From: Alcanivorax sp.
GTDB taxonomy: Bacteria; Pseudomonadota; Gammaproteobacteria; Pseudomonadales; Alcanivoracaceae
Assembly (NCBI RefSeq): GCF_014762765.1
Contig: NZ_JABURH010000159.1
Coordinates: 15,932-55,900 of the forward strand
Direction of reading: 5' to 3'
Length of the DNA: 39,969 nt
Part shown: in pieces, positions 17,716 through 25,360 of the stretch
How the letters are laid out: the number at the start of each line of letters is the position of its first letter
Numbering within the stretch: the first letter of the stretch is position 1
Notes under the pieces: model-generated
Databases searched by the model: none
The model's input: the letters and a program-made list of their open reading frames with translations, nothing else
Told to the model about the DNA's origin: nothing
Position numbers and translations under genes: made by a program

Positions 17716-17887
17716 GTAGGAGCGTCGCTCGCGGCGCGATTACCAACCTTCGATAAAAACATTTTCACCACAGAGGACACCGAGCACACAGAGAAAAAAT
17801 ATTCTTTTCCTCAGTGATCTCTGTGTCCTCTGTGGTAAATCGATCTTTAAAAGAGGGTCGGAATCGCGCCGCCAGCGACGCTCCTAC
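17716..17887. repeat. REPIN with an inner CACAGAGG inverted repeat
   Basis: Outer arms 17716-17741 and 17862-17887 are inverted copies differing at one loop base: GTAGGA, stem GCGTCGC, 2-nt loop, stem GCGGCGC, GATT. The stem is complementary with one G-T wobble. Nested inside is a second, unrelated inverted repeat. Its arms at about 17766-17791 and 17810-17838 contain ACCACAGAGGACAC and its complement. Such a nested arrangement fills the junction between the convergent cobC and cobU stops. Confidence 0.85.
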
Positions 17888-17895
17888 GGCCAGGC

Positions 17896-18414
17896 CTACC
17901 CCTTCAATGTCTGCGCAATCCCCGCCACTGACAACAGCACCCGGTCACAGCGTTTTGCCAGGGCCTGATTCAGCCAACCCAGCTCATCGGCAAAGCGGCG
18001 GGTGAGCGGGTCCATGCCGATGATCCCCAGCCCTACCTCATTACTGACGATCACCACCGAGCCCGGATAGGCCGCCAACGCCGTCAGGAAATTCTCTTTC
18101 TCGCGCACAAATACCGTATCGCCAGCATGCAGCAGGTTACTCACCCACAGGCTCATGCAATCAATCAACACACAGGGGGGCGGCGACAGGGTGGCCTGGC
18201 GGTTCAGCAGATTGCCCAGCTCAACGGGTTCTTCCACCAGCCCCCAGCTCGCCGGTCGGCGTCGCTGGTGGCGGCGAATGCGATCGCTCATTTCGCCATC
18301 CCCGGCGGTGGCCGTGGCCACATACACCACCGGCTCGGATTGCTCCGACACCAACTTTTCCGCCAGCGAACTCTTGCCGGAACGGATGCCACCGAGAATC
18401 AGGGAATGTGGCAT
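17896..18414 (-). CDS. cobU: Bifunctional adenosylcobinamide kinase / guanylyltransferase CobU
   Basis: Phosphorylates adenosylcobinamide and transfers GMP to give adenosylcobinamide-GDP, the partner of alpha-ribazole in the last assembly step. It has 172 residues from the ATG at 18412-18414. The P-loop is LILGGIRSGKSS (about residues 5-16). The guanylylation region has RIRRHQRRRPASWGLVEEP with His49 the likely GMP-accepting residue. Later VLIDCMSLWVSNLL and VIVSNEVGLGIIGMDPLTRRFADELGWLNQ are diagnostic. The start shares one base with the phnA stop (TGATG); a TTG one codon earlier is possible. The junction suggests coupling to phnA. Confidence 0.95.
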   Translation of the reverse strand: MPHSLILGGIRSGKSSLAEKLVSEQSEPVVYVATATAGDGEMSDRIRRHQRRRPASWGLVEEPVELGNLLNRQATLSPPPCVLIDCMSLWVSNLLHAGDTVFVREKENFLTALAAYPGSVVIVSNEVGLGIIGMDPLTRRFADELGWLNQALAKRCDRVLLSVAGIAQTLKG

Positions 18415-18992
18415 CAATTCTTTTTCACGAACTGGGTGAGGATGACAATCCGCTGGCCTTCCACCCGGCCTTCGATATGCTCCGGGTTATCCTGCACCAG
18501 CGAGATATTGCGCACCGGTGTACCGCGCTTGGCGGTGAAGTTGGCGCCCTTCACATTGAGATCCTTGATCAGGGTGACGCTATCACCGGCTTCCAGCACA
18601 GCGCCGTTGCTGTCGCGGTGCACGACCTTTTCTTCCTCGCTCTGCCCCTCCCCGGTGGCCTGGGCCCAGGCCAGTGTCTCGTCATCCAGATAGAGCATAT
18701 CCAGCAGATCCTGGGGCCAGCCTTCCGCCCGCAACCGGGTCAGCATGCGCCAAGCCAGGACCTGCACCGCCGGCTCCTGGCTCCACATGCTGTCGTTCAG
18801 ACAACGCCAGTGGTTGATATCTTCATTGCCGGGATTGTCGATCTGAAAGCTGCAGGTATCACACAACAAGGCACTCTGCGCCGCCGTGCCATCCCCTCCC
18901 GGCGGCACCGCATACACCGCCAGCGCCTCACCGGCACCACACAGTTCGCAGGTCGAATCGGCTCGCGCCAGCAGGGTGGATTCCAGGGTCAT
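18414..18992 (-). CDS. phnA: PhnA/YjdM-family zinc-ribbon protein
   Basis: A 192-residue protein with the two-part PhnA layout. An N-terminal zinc ribbon shows CELCGAGEALAVYAVPP and LLCDTCSFQI. The C-terminal SH3-like domain has VVHRDSNGAVLEAGDSVTLIKDLNVKGANFTAKRGTPVRNISL. It ends VEGQRIVILTQFVKKN, the classical PhnA tail. Despite the name, E. coli PhnA is not phosphonoacetate hydrolase and its role is unsettled, so I assign no reaction. The gene overlaps cobU by one base and leads it, an uncommon partner for B12 genes. The ATG begins MTLESTLLARADSTCELC. Confidence 0.88.
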   Translation of the reverse strand: MTLESTLLARADSTCELCGAGEALAVYAVPPGGDGTAAQSALLCDTCSFQIDNPGNEDINHWRCLNDSMWSQEPAVQVLAWRMLTRLRAEGWPQDLLDMLYLDDETLAWAQATGEGQSEEEKVVHRDSNGAVLEAGDSVTLIKDLNVKGANFTAKRGTPVRNISLVQDNPEHIEGRVEGQRIVILTQFVKKN

Positions 18993-19103
18993 TTGTTTAC
19001 TCCATCAATTTGCCTGCCAGTATACAAGCAAAGGCCATGCAACGCGGATGAAACGTCCCATGACATAAGAATCTTCAGGTAAAAAACCAGCACACCAAAA
19101 CAA

Positions 19104-19520
19104 TTAGCTGCTGAAAAAATCCGGATGTGAATTGAGATACAGTCTTCGACCAATCTCGACACCCGCCATCACTCCCACAAGGATCATCACCACCACCGCC
19201 ATCTCATACCAGAGCGGCCAGCCCGTCTCCTCAATATAACGTAAATACCCGGTAATCCCCCCATAACCGAGGGCAAGCAAGGCCCCATCCATTCTCGCCG
19301 AAAGAACATTGGCATACCCGACGATCATTCCTCCCAGACCGTAAAAAACAGTCGATATCCCCAGGTCCAGCAATAGAAAAGGCGTCAGATAGTCGAAGAT
19401 ATCAAGCAGCGAGATTTCACTGACCAGATAGACAACATCTTCAGCCAGATATTTGCCGCCACCAACACAGACCAACAGGCCTGCACCAATAAAAAATAAA
19501 CGCCAGAAATAAACTGTCAT
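19104..19520 (-). CDS. Small integral membrane protein of unknown function
   Basis: A 138-residue protein I do not recognise. Hydropathy by eye suggests four membrane segments: residues about 5-23 (WRLFFIGAGLLVCVGG), 43-65 (YLTPFLLLDLGISTVF), 75-92 (GALLALGYGGITGYL) and 102-122 (WYEMAVVVMILVGVMAGVEI). The start MTVYFWRLFF lies 7 bp downstream of the moeA stop on the same strand, so co-transcription with moaB-moeA is likely, but nothing in it suggests a molybdenum role. Its base composition is a little more AT-rich than its neighbours. Confidence 0.7.
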   Translation of the reverse strand: MTVYFWRLFFIGAGLLVCVGGGKYLAEDVVYLVSEISLLDIFDYLTPFLLLDLGISTVFYGLGGMIVGYANVLSARMDGALLALGYGGITGYLRYIEETGWPLWYEMAVVVMILVGVMAGVEIGRRLYLNSHPDFFSS

Positions 19521-19527
19521 CGCGCAA

Positions 19528-20757
19528 TCATCCCAGCAAATCAGGGAACGAAAAGAAAGACAGTGTTTCGCCTTCAGAGACTGTTCTCCCCACCGGCACT
19601 ACCGCCAGCCCGTCCGCCCACACCGCAGAGCTCAACATGCCGGAACTCTGATTGGGGTGTTTTTCCAGCACCAGATTGCCGTTCTTCGGCACGCAGCGAA
19701 CACGCAAATATTCCTGTCGCTTGCCCGCTTTTTTGACTGAAAAATCCGCCGGCAACCGGAATGGTTCCGGCAAGACGTTTTCGGCACCACAGCAGCGACG
19801 CAAGGCGGGCAACACCAGCATCAGGTAACAGACCAGCACAGCAGACGGGTTGCCCGGCAGGCCGAAAAACGGAATGCCATCCACGCTGCCGTAGGTGAAA
19901 GGCTTGCCCGGTTTGATTGCCAGGCGCCAGAAATCCAGCTGGCCCTGCTGCTCCAGCACTGCCCGCAGATGATCCTCTTCACCAACGGACACGCCGCCGG
20001 TGGAGATGATCACATCCGGCCGCTGGTCAGGACTGGTGAGGGCCCGGGTCAACGTAGCCTGGATGATGGCCGGGTCATCGGGCAGGTGCTCTCGCCGCAC
20101 CTCGGCAAAGCCACTCTGTATCAGCAGCTGCTCCAGTTGTGGCCCATTGCTGTCGTAAATTTTCCCCGGCAACGGCGCTTCGTCCGGCGCCTGCAGTTCA
20201 TCTCCGCTGGTCAACACCAGTACCCGGGGGGCATACACCCGCACCCGGGATATCCCCACCGAGGCGATCAGCCCCACCGCCTGGGGCGTCAGACGCTGAC
20301 CGGCGCACATCACCACCTCATCCAACCGGGCATCCTGCCCCGCCGGGCGAATATTCTGCCCATCGGTGACCGAAGCCTGTGCAGGAAGCCGCACCCGACC
20401 GTCAGCGGTTTCACAGTCTTCCTGCATCAATACGGTATCCGCCCCGGCGGGCACCGGCGCGCCGGTGAAGATACGCGCCACCTGCCCCGGCATCAGGGTG
20501 CCCGGCGGGTCACCGGCGGCAATGCGCAGCGGCATGGGCAGGGTCAGGCCCGGTTCATCCAGGTCGGCATAGCGCAGGGCCACACCATCCACGGCGGCAT
20601 TATCGAAGGCGGGCACATCCACGCGGGACACCACGTCCTGGGCCAGGTACTGGCCACGGGCGTCACCGAGGGCGATCTCCTGCACACGGGCAAACGGCAC
20701 CGCGCTGTCCAGCAACCGGGCCAGGGCGCCCTCTACCGGCATCAAGTTCATCGTCAT
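19528..20757 (-). CDS. moeA: Molybdopterin molybdenumtransferase MoeA
   Basis: Inserts molybdate into adenylylated molybdopterin to form Mo-cofactor. It has 409 residues from the ATG at 20755-20757. Conserved blocks are VDVPAFDNAAVDGVALR, IFTGAPVPAGADTVLMQE, and the substrate loop DVIISTGGVSVGEEDHLRAVLEQ followed by IKPGKPFTYGSVDGIPFFGLPGNP. The C-terminal beta domain ends near SFPDLLG. The junction with moaB is GTGATG: the ATG shares one base with the moaB stop, while the GTG at 20760 would overlap by 4 bp. It is transcribed as moaB-moeA, possibly with the small membrane protein. Confidence 0.96.
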   Translation of the reverse strand: MTMNLMPVEGALARLLDSAVPFARVQEIALGDARGQYLAQDVVSRVDVPAFDNAAVDGVALRYADLDEPGLTLPMPLRIAAGDPPGTLMPGQVARIFTGAPVPAGADTVLMQEDCETADGRVRLPAQASVTDGQNIRPAGQDARLDEVVMCAGQRLTPQAVGLIASVGISRVRVYAPRVLVLTSGDELQAPDEAPLPGKIYDSNGPQLEQLLIQSGFAEVRREHLPDDPAIIQATLTRALTSPDQRPDVIISTGGVSVGEEDHLRAVLEQQGQLDFWRLAIKPGKPFTYGSVDGIPFFGLPGNPSAVLVCYLMLVLPALRRCCGAENVLPEPFRLPADFSVKKAGKRQEYLRVRCVPKNGNLVLEKHPNQSSGMLSSAVWADGLAVVPVGRTVSEGETLSFFSFPDLLG

Positions 20758-21269
20758 CACCGTCGAATCTGGGCGACAAAGTTACAGGGACGATGACGGG
20801 CATCCAGCTGGTCGCGGATGATCCGATCCCAGCCGGTGGCGCAGGCATTATTGGAGCCAGGCAGACAGAAGATCACCGTGCGATTGGCCAACCCGGCCAG
20901 GCAACGGGACTGGATGGTGGAGGAGCCGATATCCTCCACACTGACCTGGCGAAACAGCTCACCAAAGCCTTCGATGTGTTTATCGAACAGCACCCCCAGG
21001 GCTTCCGGGGTGGAGTCGCGCCCGGAAAAGCCGGTGCCGCCGGTGGTGATGATGCCCTGGATGTGCTCGTCGGCGATCCACTCGGACACCACCTTGCGCA
21101 GCTGGTAGATGTCATCCTTCACGATCTGCCGAGCCTGCAGGTGATGGCCGGCCTCCTCCAGACGCTGGACCAGAAGATCTCCGGAAGTGTCATTATCCGG
21201 GGTACGGGTATCGCTGACGGTCAACACCGCCAGGGCCAGGGGCTCGAATTCTGCCGCAGGCTTGGACAT
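20757..21269 (-). CDS. moaB: Molybdenum cofactor biosynthesis protein MoaB
   Basis: MoaB/MogA-family protein, 170 residues, thought to adenylylate molybdopterin or assist that step. Motifs are LAVLTVSDTRTPDNDTSGD at the N-terminus, IITTGGTGFSGRDSTPEAL and the later IFCLPGSNNACATGWDRIIRDQLD. The frame remains open to 21335, but the ATG at 21267-21269 has a GGAGAAG ribosome binding site and starts the normal MoaB sequence (MSKPAAEFEPL). It is the first gene of moaB-moeA. Together with moaA at 2875 it shows the organism makes Mo-cofactor; moaC, moaD and moaE must lie elsewhere. Confidence 0.95.
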   Translation of the reverse strand: MSKPAAEFEPLALAVLTVSDTRTPDNDTSGDLLVQRLEEAGHHLQARQIVKDDIYQLRKVVSEWIADEHIQGIITTGGTGFSGRDSTPEALGVLFDKHIEGFGELFRQVSVEDIGSSTIQSRCLAGLANRTVIFCLPGSNNACATGWDRIIRDQLDARHRPCNFVAQIRR

Positions 21270-21427
21270 AGGGCTTCTCCTTGCAGTTGGCGCCAATGCT
21301 AGCACGAGCCATGCCACCGTGGCTGGACAGCACATGCCGGATTGACCGTTGCCAACAACCCTCTGTTCGCCGCGGTTTGCTCACCGTAAATTGACGCTAC
21401 ACAAAGTGTTTATCGGGAGAGCTGACA

Positions 21428-22795
21428 ATGAGCAGCAGCATGGAAACCGCCCAGCAGGATGCCGCCCGCCTGCCGCGCCTGCCACAACGCAAGCTGGACC
21501 ACATTCCGGGGGATTACGGCACGCCGCTACTGGGCGACACCATTCCGTTCCTCAAGGACTACCACAAGCTGGTAACCCAACGCGCGGAAAAATACGGCCT
21601 GGTCTCCAAGGGCTCGGTGCTGTTCCAGCGCGGCGTTACCCTGCTGGGACCGGAGGCCAACGAGTTTGTCCTCAAGGACCCGGAGCACGTGTTTTCCAGC
21701 CGTGCGGCCTGGAACCCGTTCCTGGAAAAGCTGTTTACCGACGGGCTCATGTTGCGCGACTTCGCCGATCATAAATTCCATCGCCGCATCATGCAGCAGG
21801 CATTCAAGAAGCCGGCACTGGCCAGCTACCTGGACCGCATGAACGCCCATATCAGCAGCCAGATCCAGCCCTGGCAGACCGGCGAAACGATAAGCTTCTT
21901 CGATCATATCAAGGGGCTGCTGCTGGACGTGGGCGCACAGATTTTCTTCGGCCTGGACATGGGCCCGGAATCCGACAAGGTGAACAAATCCTTTATCGAC
22001 TCTGCGGATGCCTCCCTGGCGGTATTGCGTCTGCCCATTCCCGGCACCCTGTGGCACCGGGGCATGACCGGACGCCGCTACCTGGAAAAATTCGTTACTG
22101 GCCTGATCCCGCAGAAGCGCGCCAGCGAGACCCCGGATTTCTTCAGCGAGCTGTGCAAGGCCGCCGACGAGGAAGGCGGACTGAGCGATCAGGACGTGAT
22201 GAATCACATGATCTTCCTGCTGTTCGCCGCCCACGACACCACCACCAGCACCCTGTGCTCCATCATTTATCTGCTGGCAAAACACCCCTACTGGCAGGAT
22301 CAGCTGGCCGAAGAAATGACTGGCCTGAACAAGGACAGCCTGGACTACGACGACCTGGCCAAGCTGGAAAAAACCGGCTGGGTGTTCCGCGAAACCCTGC
22401 GCATGCGCCCACCACTGACCACTTTCCCGCGCCGCACCGTGAAGGAAGTGACTTTCCAGGGCTACACGCTGCCGCGCAATACCCTGATCAACATCTCCCC
22501 CCTGTTCACCCACTACATGGAGGAGTACTGGAGCAACCCGCACACCTTCGACCCGGAACGCTTCAGTGACGAACGGGCCGAGCACAAGAAGCACTTCTAC
22601 CAGTGGGTGCCTTTCGGCGGCGGCCACCACAAGTGCCTGGGCCTGAACTTTGCCGAGCTGCAGACAAAAACTTTCCTGTTCCACTTCCTGCAACGCTACA
22701 AGATTTCCCTGAAGCCGGGCTACGAGATGCCGGTACAACAGGTGCCGCTGATCATGCCCAAGGATGGTTTGCCGGTGGTGCTGGAGAAACGGTAA
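21428..22795 (+). CDS. Cytochrome P450
   Basis: Soluble haem-thiolate monooxygenase of 455 residues. The haem-binding loop is PFGGGHHKCLG with axial Cys403. The oxygen-activating I-helix has FAAHDTTTST (about 267-276) and the K-helix ExxR is ETLR (322-325). PERF follows at about 376. The sequence lacks an N-terminal anchor. It does not show the N-terminal features I associate with the CYP153 alkane hydroxylases, and looks closer to the CYP51/CYP26/CYP120-like branch, by general impression only. No ferredoxin or ferredoxin reductase gene is adjacent, so redox partners are elsewhere. A GGGAGA ribosome binding site precedes the ATG. The substrate is unknown; a sterol, terpenoid or lipid is plausible. 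Confidence 0.93.
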   Translation: MSSSMETAQQDAARLPRLPQRKLDHIPGDYGTPLLGDTIPFLKDYHKLVTQRAEKYGLVSKGSVLFQRGVTLLGPEANEFVLKDPEHVFSSRAAWNPFLEKLFTDGLMLRDFADHKFHRRIMQQAFKKPALASYLDRMNAHISSQIQPWQTGETISFFDHIKGLLLDVGAQIFFGLDMGPESDKVNKSFIDSADASLAVLRLPIPGTLWHRGMTGRRYLEKFVTGLIPQKRASETPDFFSELCKAADEEGGLSDQDVMNHMIFLLFAAHDTTTSTLCSIIYLLAKHPYWQDQLAEEMTGLNKDSLDYDDLAKLEKTGWVFRETLRMRPPLTTFPRRTVKEVTFQGYTLPRNTLINISPLFTHYMEEYWSNPHTFDPERFSDERAEHKKHFYQWVPFGGGHHKCLGLNFAELQTKTFLFHFLQRYKISLKPGYEMPVQQVPLIMPKDGLPVVLEKR

Positions 22796-22858
22796 AGCAG
22801 CACGGCTTCGCCTCCAGCTGCGAGCGACGAGCTGCTAGCCGCTAGCTACAACGCCGCT

Positions 22859-23060
22859 GTAGGAGCGCCGCTGGCGGCGCGATTGAATGTAGGAGCACCT
22901 CTCTCTGTGCTCTGCGAGTATGAGGTGCGAACCGAGCGTAGTGAGGCGACAGAGGGGGCGTCAGCCGTTCTTTCTGAAACCTGTCGAGCTCTGAAATAAC
23001 TGATTTCCCTGCGGTCGATTTCCGCGCAAGCGCGGTTCGCACCTCAAGAGGTGCTCCTAC
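22859..23060. repeat. Cluster of three REP units between P450 and mscS
   Basis: Three units of the GTAGGA family occur here. Unit 1 (22859-22884) has stems GCGCCGC/GCGGCGC. Unit 2 (22889-22933) has stems GCACCTC/GAGGTGC but a 20-nt insertion in its loop. Unit 3 (23034-23060) is inverted, with the same GCACCTC stem and a TT loop. Units 2 and 3 end in GAACC, unit 1 in GATT. Between them are GAGGCGACAGAG and neighbouring bases that also recur near 26990. The cluster fills the gap between two convergent genes. Confidence 0.85.
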
Positions 23061-23091
23061 AGCGGCTTCGTATATGAGCGCAGCTTCTAGC

Positions 23092-23922
23092 TCAGCTCTG
23101 CTGATAAAGATGCACATCCCGCTGCGGATAGGGGATGGTAATACCCGCTTTATCGAAGGCCAGCTTCACCTGTTCAAACAGGCCGAAGTACACCGGCCAG
23201 TAGTCCTCGGAATTCACCCATACCCGGGTCAGCATATTGATGCTGCTGTCCGCGTGGGCGGAGACAAAAATATTGGGATTGAACTTGTCGCCACTCAGGA
23301 TACGATCGTCGTTATCGATCACTGACTGTATCGCTGCCCGGGCATCGGCAATGCTGTCGTCGTAGCTGATACCGAACTCGATATCCACTCGCCGCTGCGG
23401 CTCACAGAAAACATTTTTGATGCAACCATTTGACATCGGGCCGTTGGGGATCACGATGCGCTGGTTGTCATAGGTAATCAGAATGGTGTTGAAAATCTGG
23501 ATGTCATGCACCCTGCCCATATGCCCCTGGGCCTCGATAATATCCCCCAGTCGATAAGGTTTGAAAAACAGGATCAACACACCCCCGGCAAAGTTACCCA
23601 GGCTGCCCTGCAGGGCCAGCCCCACCGCCAGACCGATGGCACCCAGCATGGCGATAAATGAGGTGGTCTGCACTCCCACCATGCCGGCCACTGCCACCAG
23701 CAGCAGTATCTTCAGCAACACCTCCACAAAACTCGTCATGAACTTCTGCAGAGTGTCGTCCACGGCCTTGTGACCGAGCACCCGGTTCAGCCCCTTGGTG
23801 ATACGGCCGATAAGCCAGAACCCCACGATCAGGGTAATGATGGCCAGCACCACCTTGGGCAGATAGCTCATGCCCAGTTCTATAGCCTTGTCCAGATAAG
23901 GCTGCAGCTGTTCCATTTCCAT
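23092..23922 (-). CDS. mscS: Small-conductance mechanosensitive channel MscS
   Basis: Inner-membrane channel releasing solutes on hypo-osmotic shock. It has 276 residues, near E. coli MscS (286). Three membrane helices are visible; the pore helix is GAIGLAVGLALQGSLGNFAGGVLILFFKPYRLGD (about residues 95-130), with the Gly/Ala pattern of the TM3 seal. The beta domain follows as IIEAQGHMGRVHDIQIFNTILITYDNQRIVIPNG, then the alpha/beta C-terminal domain. The frame continues to 24495 without coding character; I chose the ATG at 23920-23922, which has AGGAAGGGAATC upstream and begins MEMEQLQPYLDKA. A betaine uptake system in the same window fits an osmotic role. Confidence 0.95.
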   Translation of the reverse strand: MEMEQLQPYLDKAIELGMSYLPKVVLAIITLIVGFWLIGRITKGLNRVLGHKAVDDTLQKFMTSFVEVLLKILLLVAVAGMVGVQTTSFIAMLGAIGLAVGLALQGSLGNFAGGVLILFFKPYRLGDIIEAQGHMGRVHDIQIFNTILITYDNQRIVIPNGPMSNGCIKNVFCEPQRRVDIEFGISYDDSIADARAAIQSVIDNDDRILSGDKFNPNIFVSAHADSSINMLTRVWVNSEDYWPVYFGLFEQVKLAFDKAGITIPYPQRDVHLYQQS

Positions 23923-24087
23923 GATTCCCTTCCTTTGCGCTAGTGTGAAAGCGGCTAAAATAGCACTGCTTTCGCCACCCTCAGCGGCAACACGTCGGAA
24001 TTTGCCATTATTTACGCTTTGCAGGGAATGAACCGGATTCCCGTTTGCCGCTATACTGCAGGCACATTTTTTACCCGATAGACAACC

Positions 24088-24729
24088 ATGAAGTACGCCA
24101 TCCTGCCGGTTACCCCCTTCCAGCAAAACTGCTCCTTCCTCAAGTGCGAAACCACCGACAAGGTGGCCATCGTCGATCCGGGCGGGGATCTGGACAAGAT
24201 TCTGGAAGCACTGCAACAAGTGGGCGGCACGCCGGAAAAGATCCTTGTCACCCACGCGCATCTGGATCACATCGGTGCCGTGGCCGAGCTGGCAGACAAA
24301 CTGGATCTGCCCATCGAAGGGCCGCACCGGGACGACCAGTTCTGGATCGACATGCTGCCCCAGCAGGCGCAGATGATGGGCTTTCCCGCCTCGCGCCCGT
24401 TCACCCCGAACCGCTGGCTGGAGGACGGTGACACGGTCACCGTAGGCGATACCGAATTCCAGGTACGTCACTGCCCGGGCCACACCCCCGGCCATGTGGT
24501 GTTCTACCAGCCGGACAGCAAACTGGTGGTGGTGGGCGATGTGCTGTTCAACGGCTCAATCGGCCGCACGGATTTCCCCAAGGGCGATTTCGACACCCTG
24601 ATCCAGGCCATCAAGGACAAGTTGCTCACCCTGGATGACGATGTATCCTTCATCCCCGGCCACGGCCCCATGTCCACTATCGGCCATGAGCGGGCCAACA
24701 ATCCTTTCGTTTCCGGCAAGCACGGTTGA
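24088..24729 (+). CDS. MBL-fold hydrolase (glyoxalase II-like, YcbL family)
   Basis: A 213-residue metallo-beta-lactamase-fold hydrolase. The metal motif is THAHLDHIG (about residues 53-61), with further ligands in VRHCPGHTPGHVVF, VVGDVLF and IPGHGPMSTIGHE. The N-terminus MKYAILPVTPFQQNCSFLKCE and the sequence FNGSIGRTDFPKGDFDTL are typical of the YcbL/GloB2 subgroup, which hydrolyses S-lactoylglutathione or related thioesters in vitro. The substrate here is not fixed by context. It is divergent from mscS and followed within 7 bp by a mini-MscS gene. Confidence 0.93.
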   Translation: MKYAILPVTPFQQNCSFLKCETTDKVAIVDPGGDLDKILEALQQVGGTPEKILVTHAHLDHIGAVAELADKLDLPIEGPHRDDQFWIDMLPQQAQMMGFPASRPFTPNRWLEDGDTVTVGDTEFQVRHCPGHTPGHVVFYQPDSKLVVVGDVLFNGSIGRTDFPKGDFDTLIQAIKDKLLTLDDDVSFIPGHGPMSTIGHERANNPFVSGKHG

Positions 24730-24736
24730 GGCAGTC

Positions 24737-25270
24737 ATGGAATCCAGCGCAATGAAATGGGGTTTGACGGTTGCCGTTATTCTGTTGGCCTGGCTGCTGT
24801 CCGTGTTGCTGCGCAGTGCCACCCGACGACTGGGCCGCCGCCGTGATTTCAGCCGGGCCCGCATCTTCCAGACCGCCGTGGTCATCAACAGTGCCTGCGT
24901 GGTGCTGTCACTGCTTACCATCGGGATTCTCTGGGGGCTTAACGGCAGCGGCCTGATGGTGTTCGCCACCTCGCTGATGGCCCTGCTCGGCGTGGCCCTG
25001 TTTGCCAGCTGGTCCATGCTCAGCAACACCACCGCCGCCATCATCCTGTTCTTCAGTGCTCCCTACCGGGTGGGCGATCGCATCCGCCTGCTGGATGGCG
25101 ACAACACGGTCACCGGCCAGATCCGCTACATGGGGCTGATATTCATTACCGTGCAGGACGAACTGGGCCACCGTTACACCCTGCCCAACAACCTCCTGTT
25201 GCAGAAAACCGTGATTCGCCTGCGCGGCGACACCCTGCCCCGGGATCACAAACATTGCCGGGCTGACTAG
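24737..25270 (+). CDS. Miniature MscS-like membrane protein
   Basis: A 177-residue protein with the core of an MscS channel. Two membrane helices at about residues 6-24 and 48-70 precede a TM3-like stretch (LMALLGVALFASWSMLSNTTAAIILFFSAPYRVGDRIRLL). A beta domain follows, ending YTLPNNLLLQKTVIRL. The alpha/beta C-terminal domain of true MscS is missing; the protein stops about 20 residues after the beta domain. The frame is open to 24635, but the ATG at 24737 lies just after the MBL gene stop and begins MESSAMKWGLTVAVILLAW. Whether it gates or pairs with other subunits is unknown. Confidence 0.85.
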   Translation: MESSAMKWGLTVAVILLAWLLSVLLRSATRRLGRRRDFSRARIFQTAVVINSACVVLSLLTIGILWGLNGSGLMVFATSLMALLGVALFASWSMLSNTTAAIILFFSAPYRVGDRIRLLDGDNTVTGQIRYMGLIFITVQDELGHRYTLPNNLLLQKTVIRLRGDTLPRDHKHCRAD

Positions 25271-25308
25271 CACCCCCCCGACAGAGTAAAGTGACATCCT
25301 GTTAAAGA

Positions 25309-25331
25309 GGCCTTGCCGGTTTGGCAAGGCC
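25309..25331 (+). other. Perfect 9-bp hairpin before the Kunitz gene
   Basis: GGCCTTGCC (25309-25317) and GGCAAGGCC (25323-25331) form a perfect stem around GGTTT. There is no T-tract, so it is not a clear intrinsic terminator. It lies 39 bp after the mini-MscS stop and 29 bp before the Kunitz ATG. It could reduce read-through or stabilise the leader. Confidence 0.55.
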
Positions 25332-25360
25332 GTGTGCAGATCAAACACAAGGACGACACC

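Noticed and set aside
23923-24495. N-terminal extension of mscS to 24495
   Set aside because: It runs antisense through the MBL hydrolase and its promoter; a good ribosome binding site and start exist at 23922.
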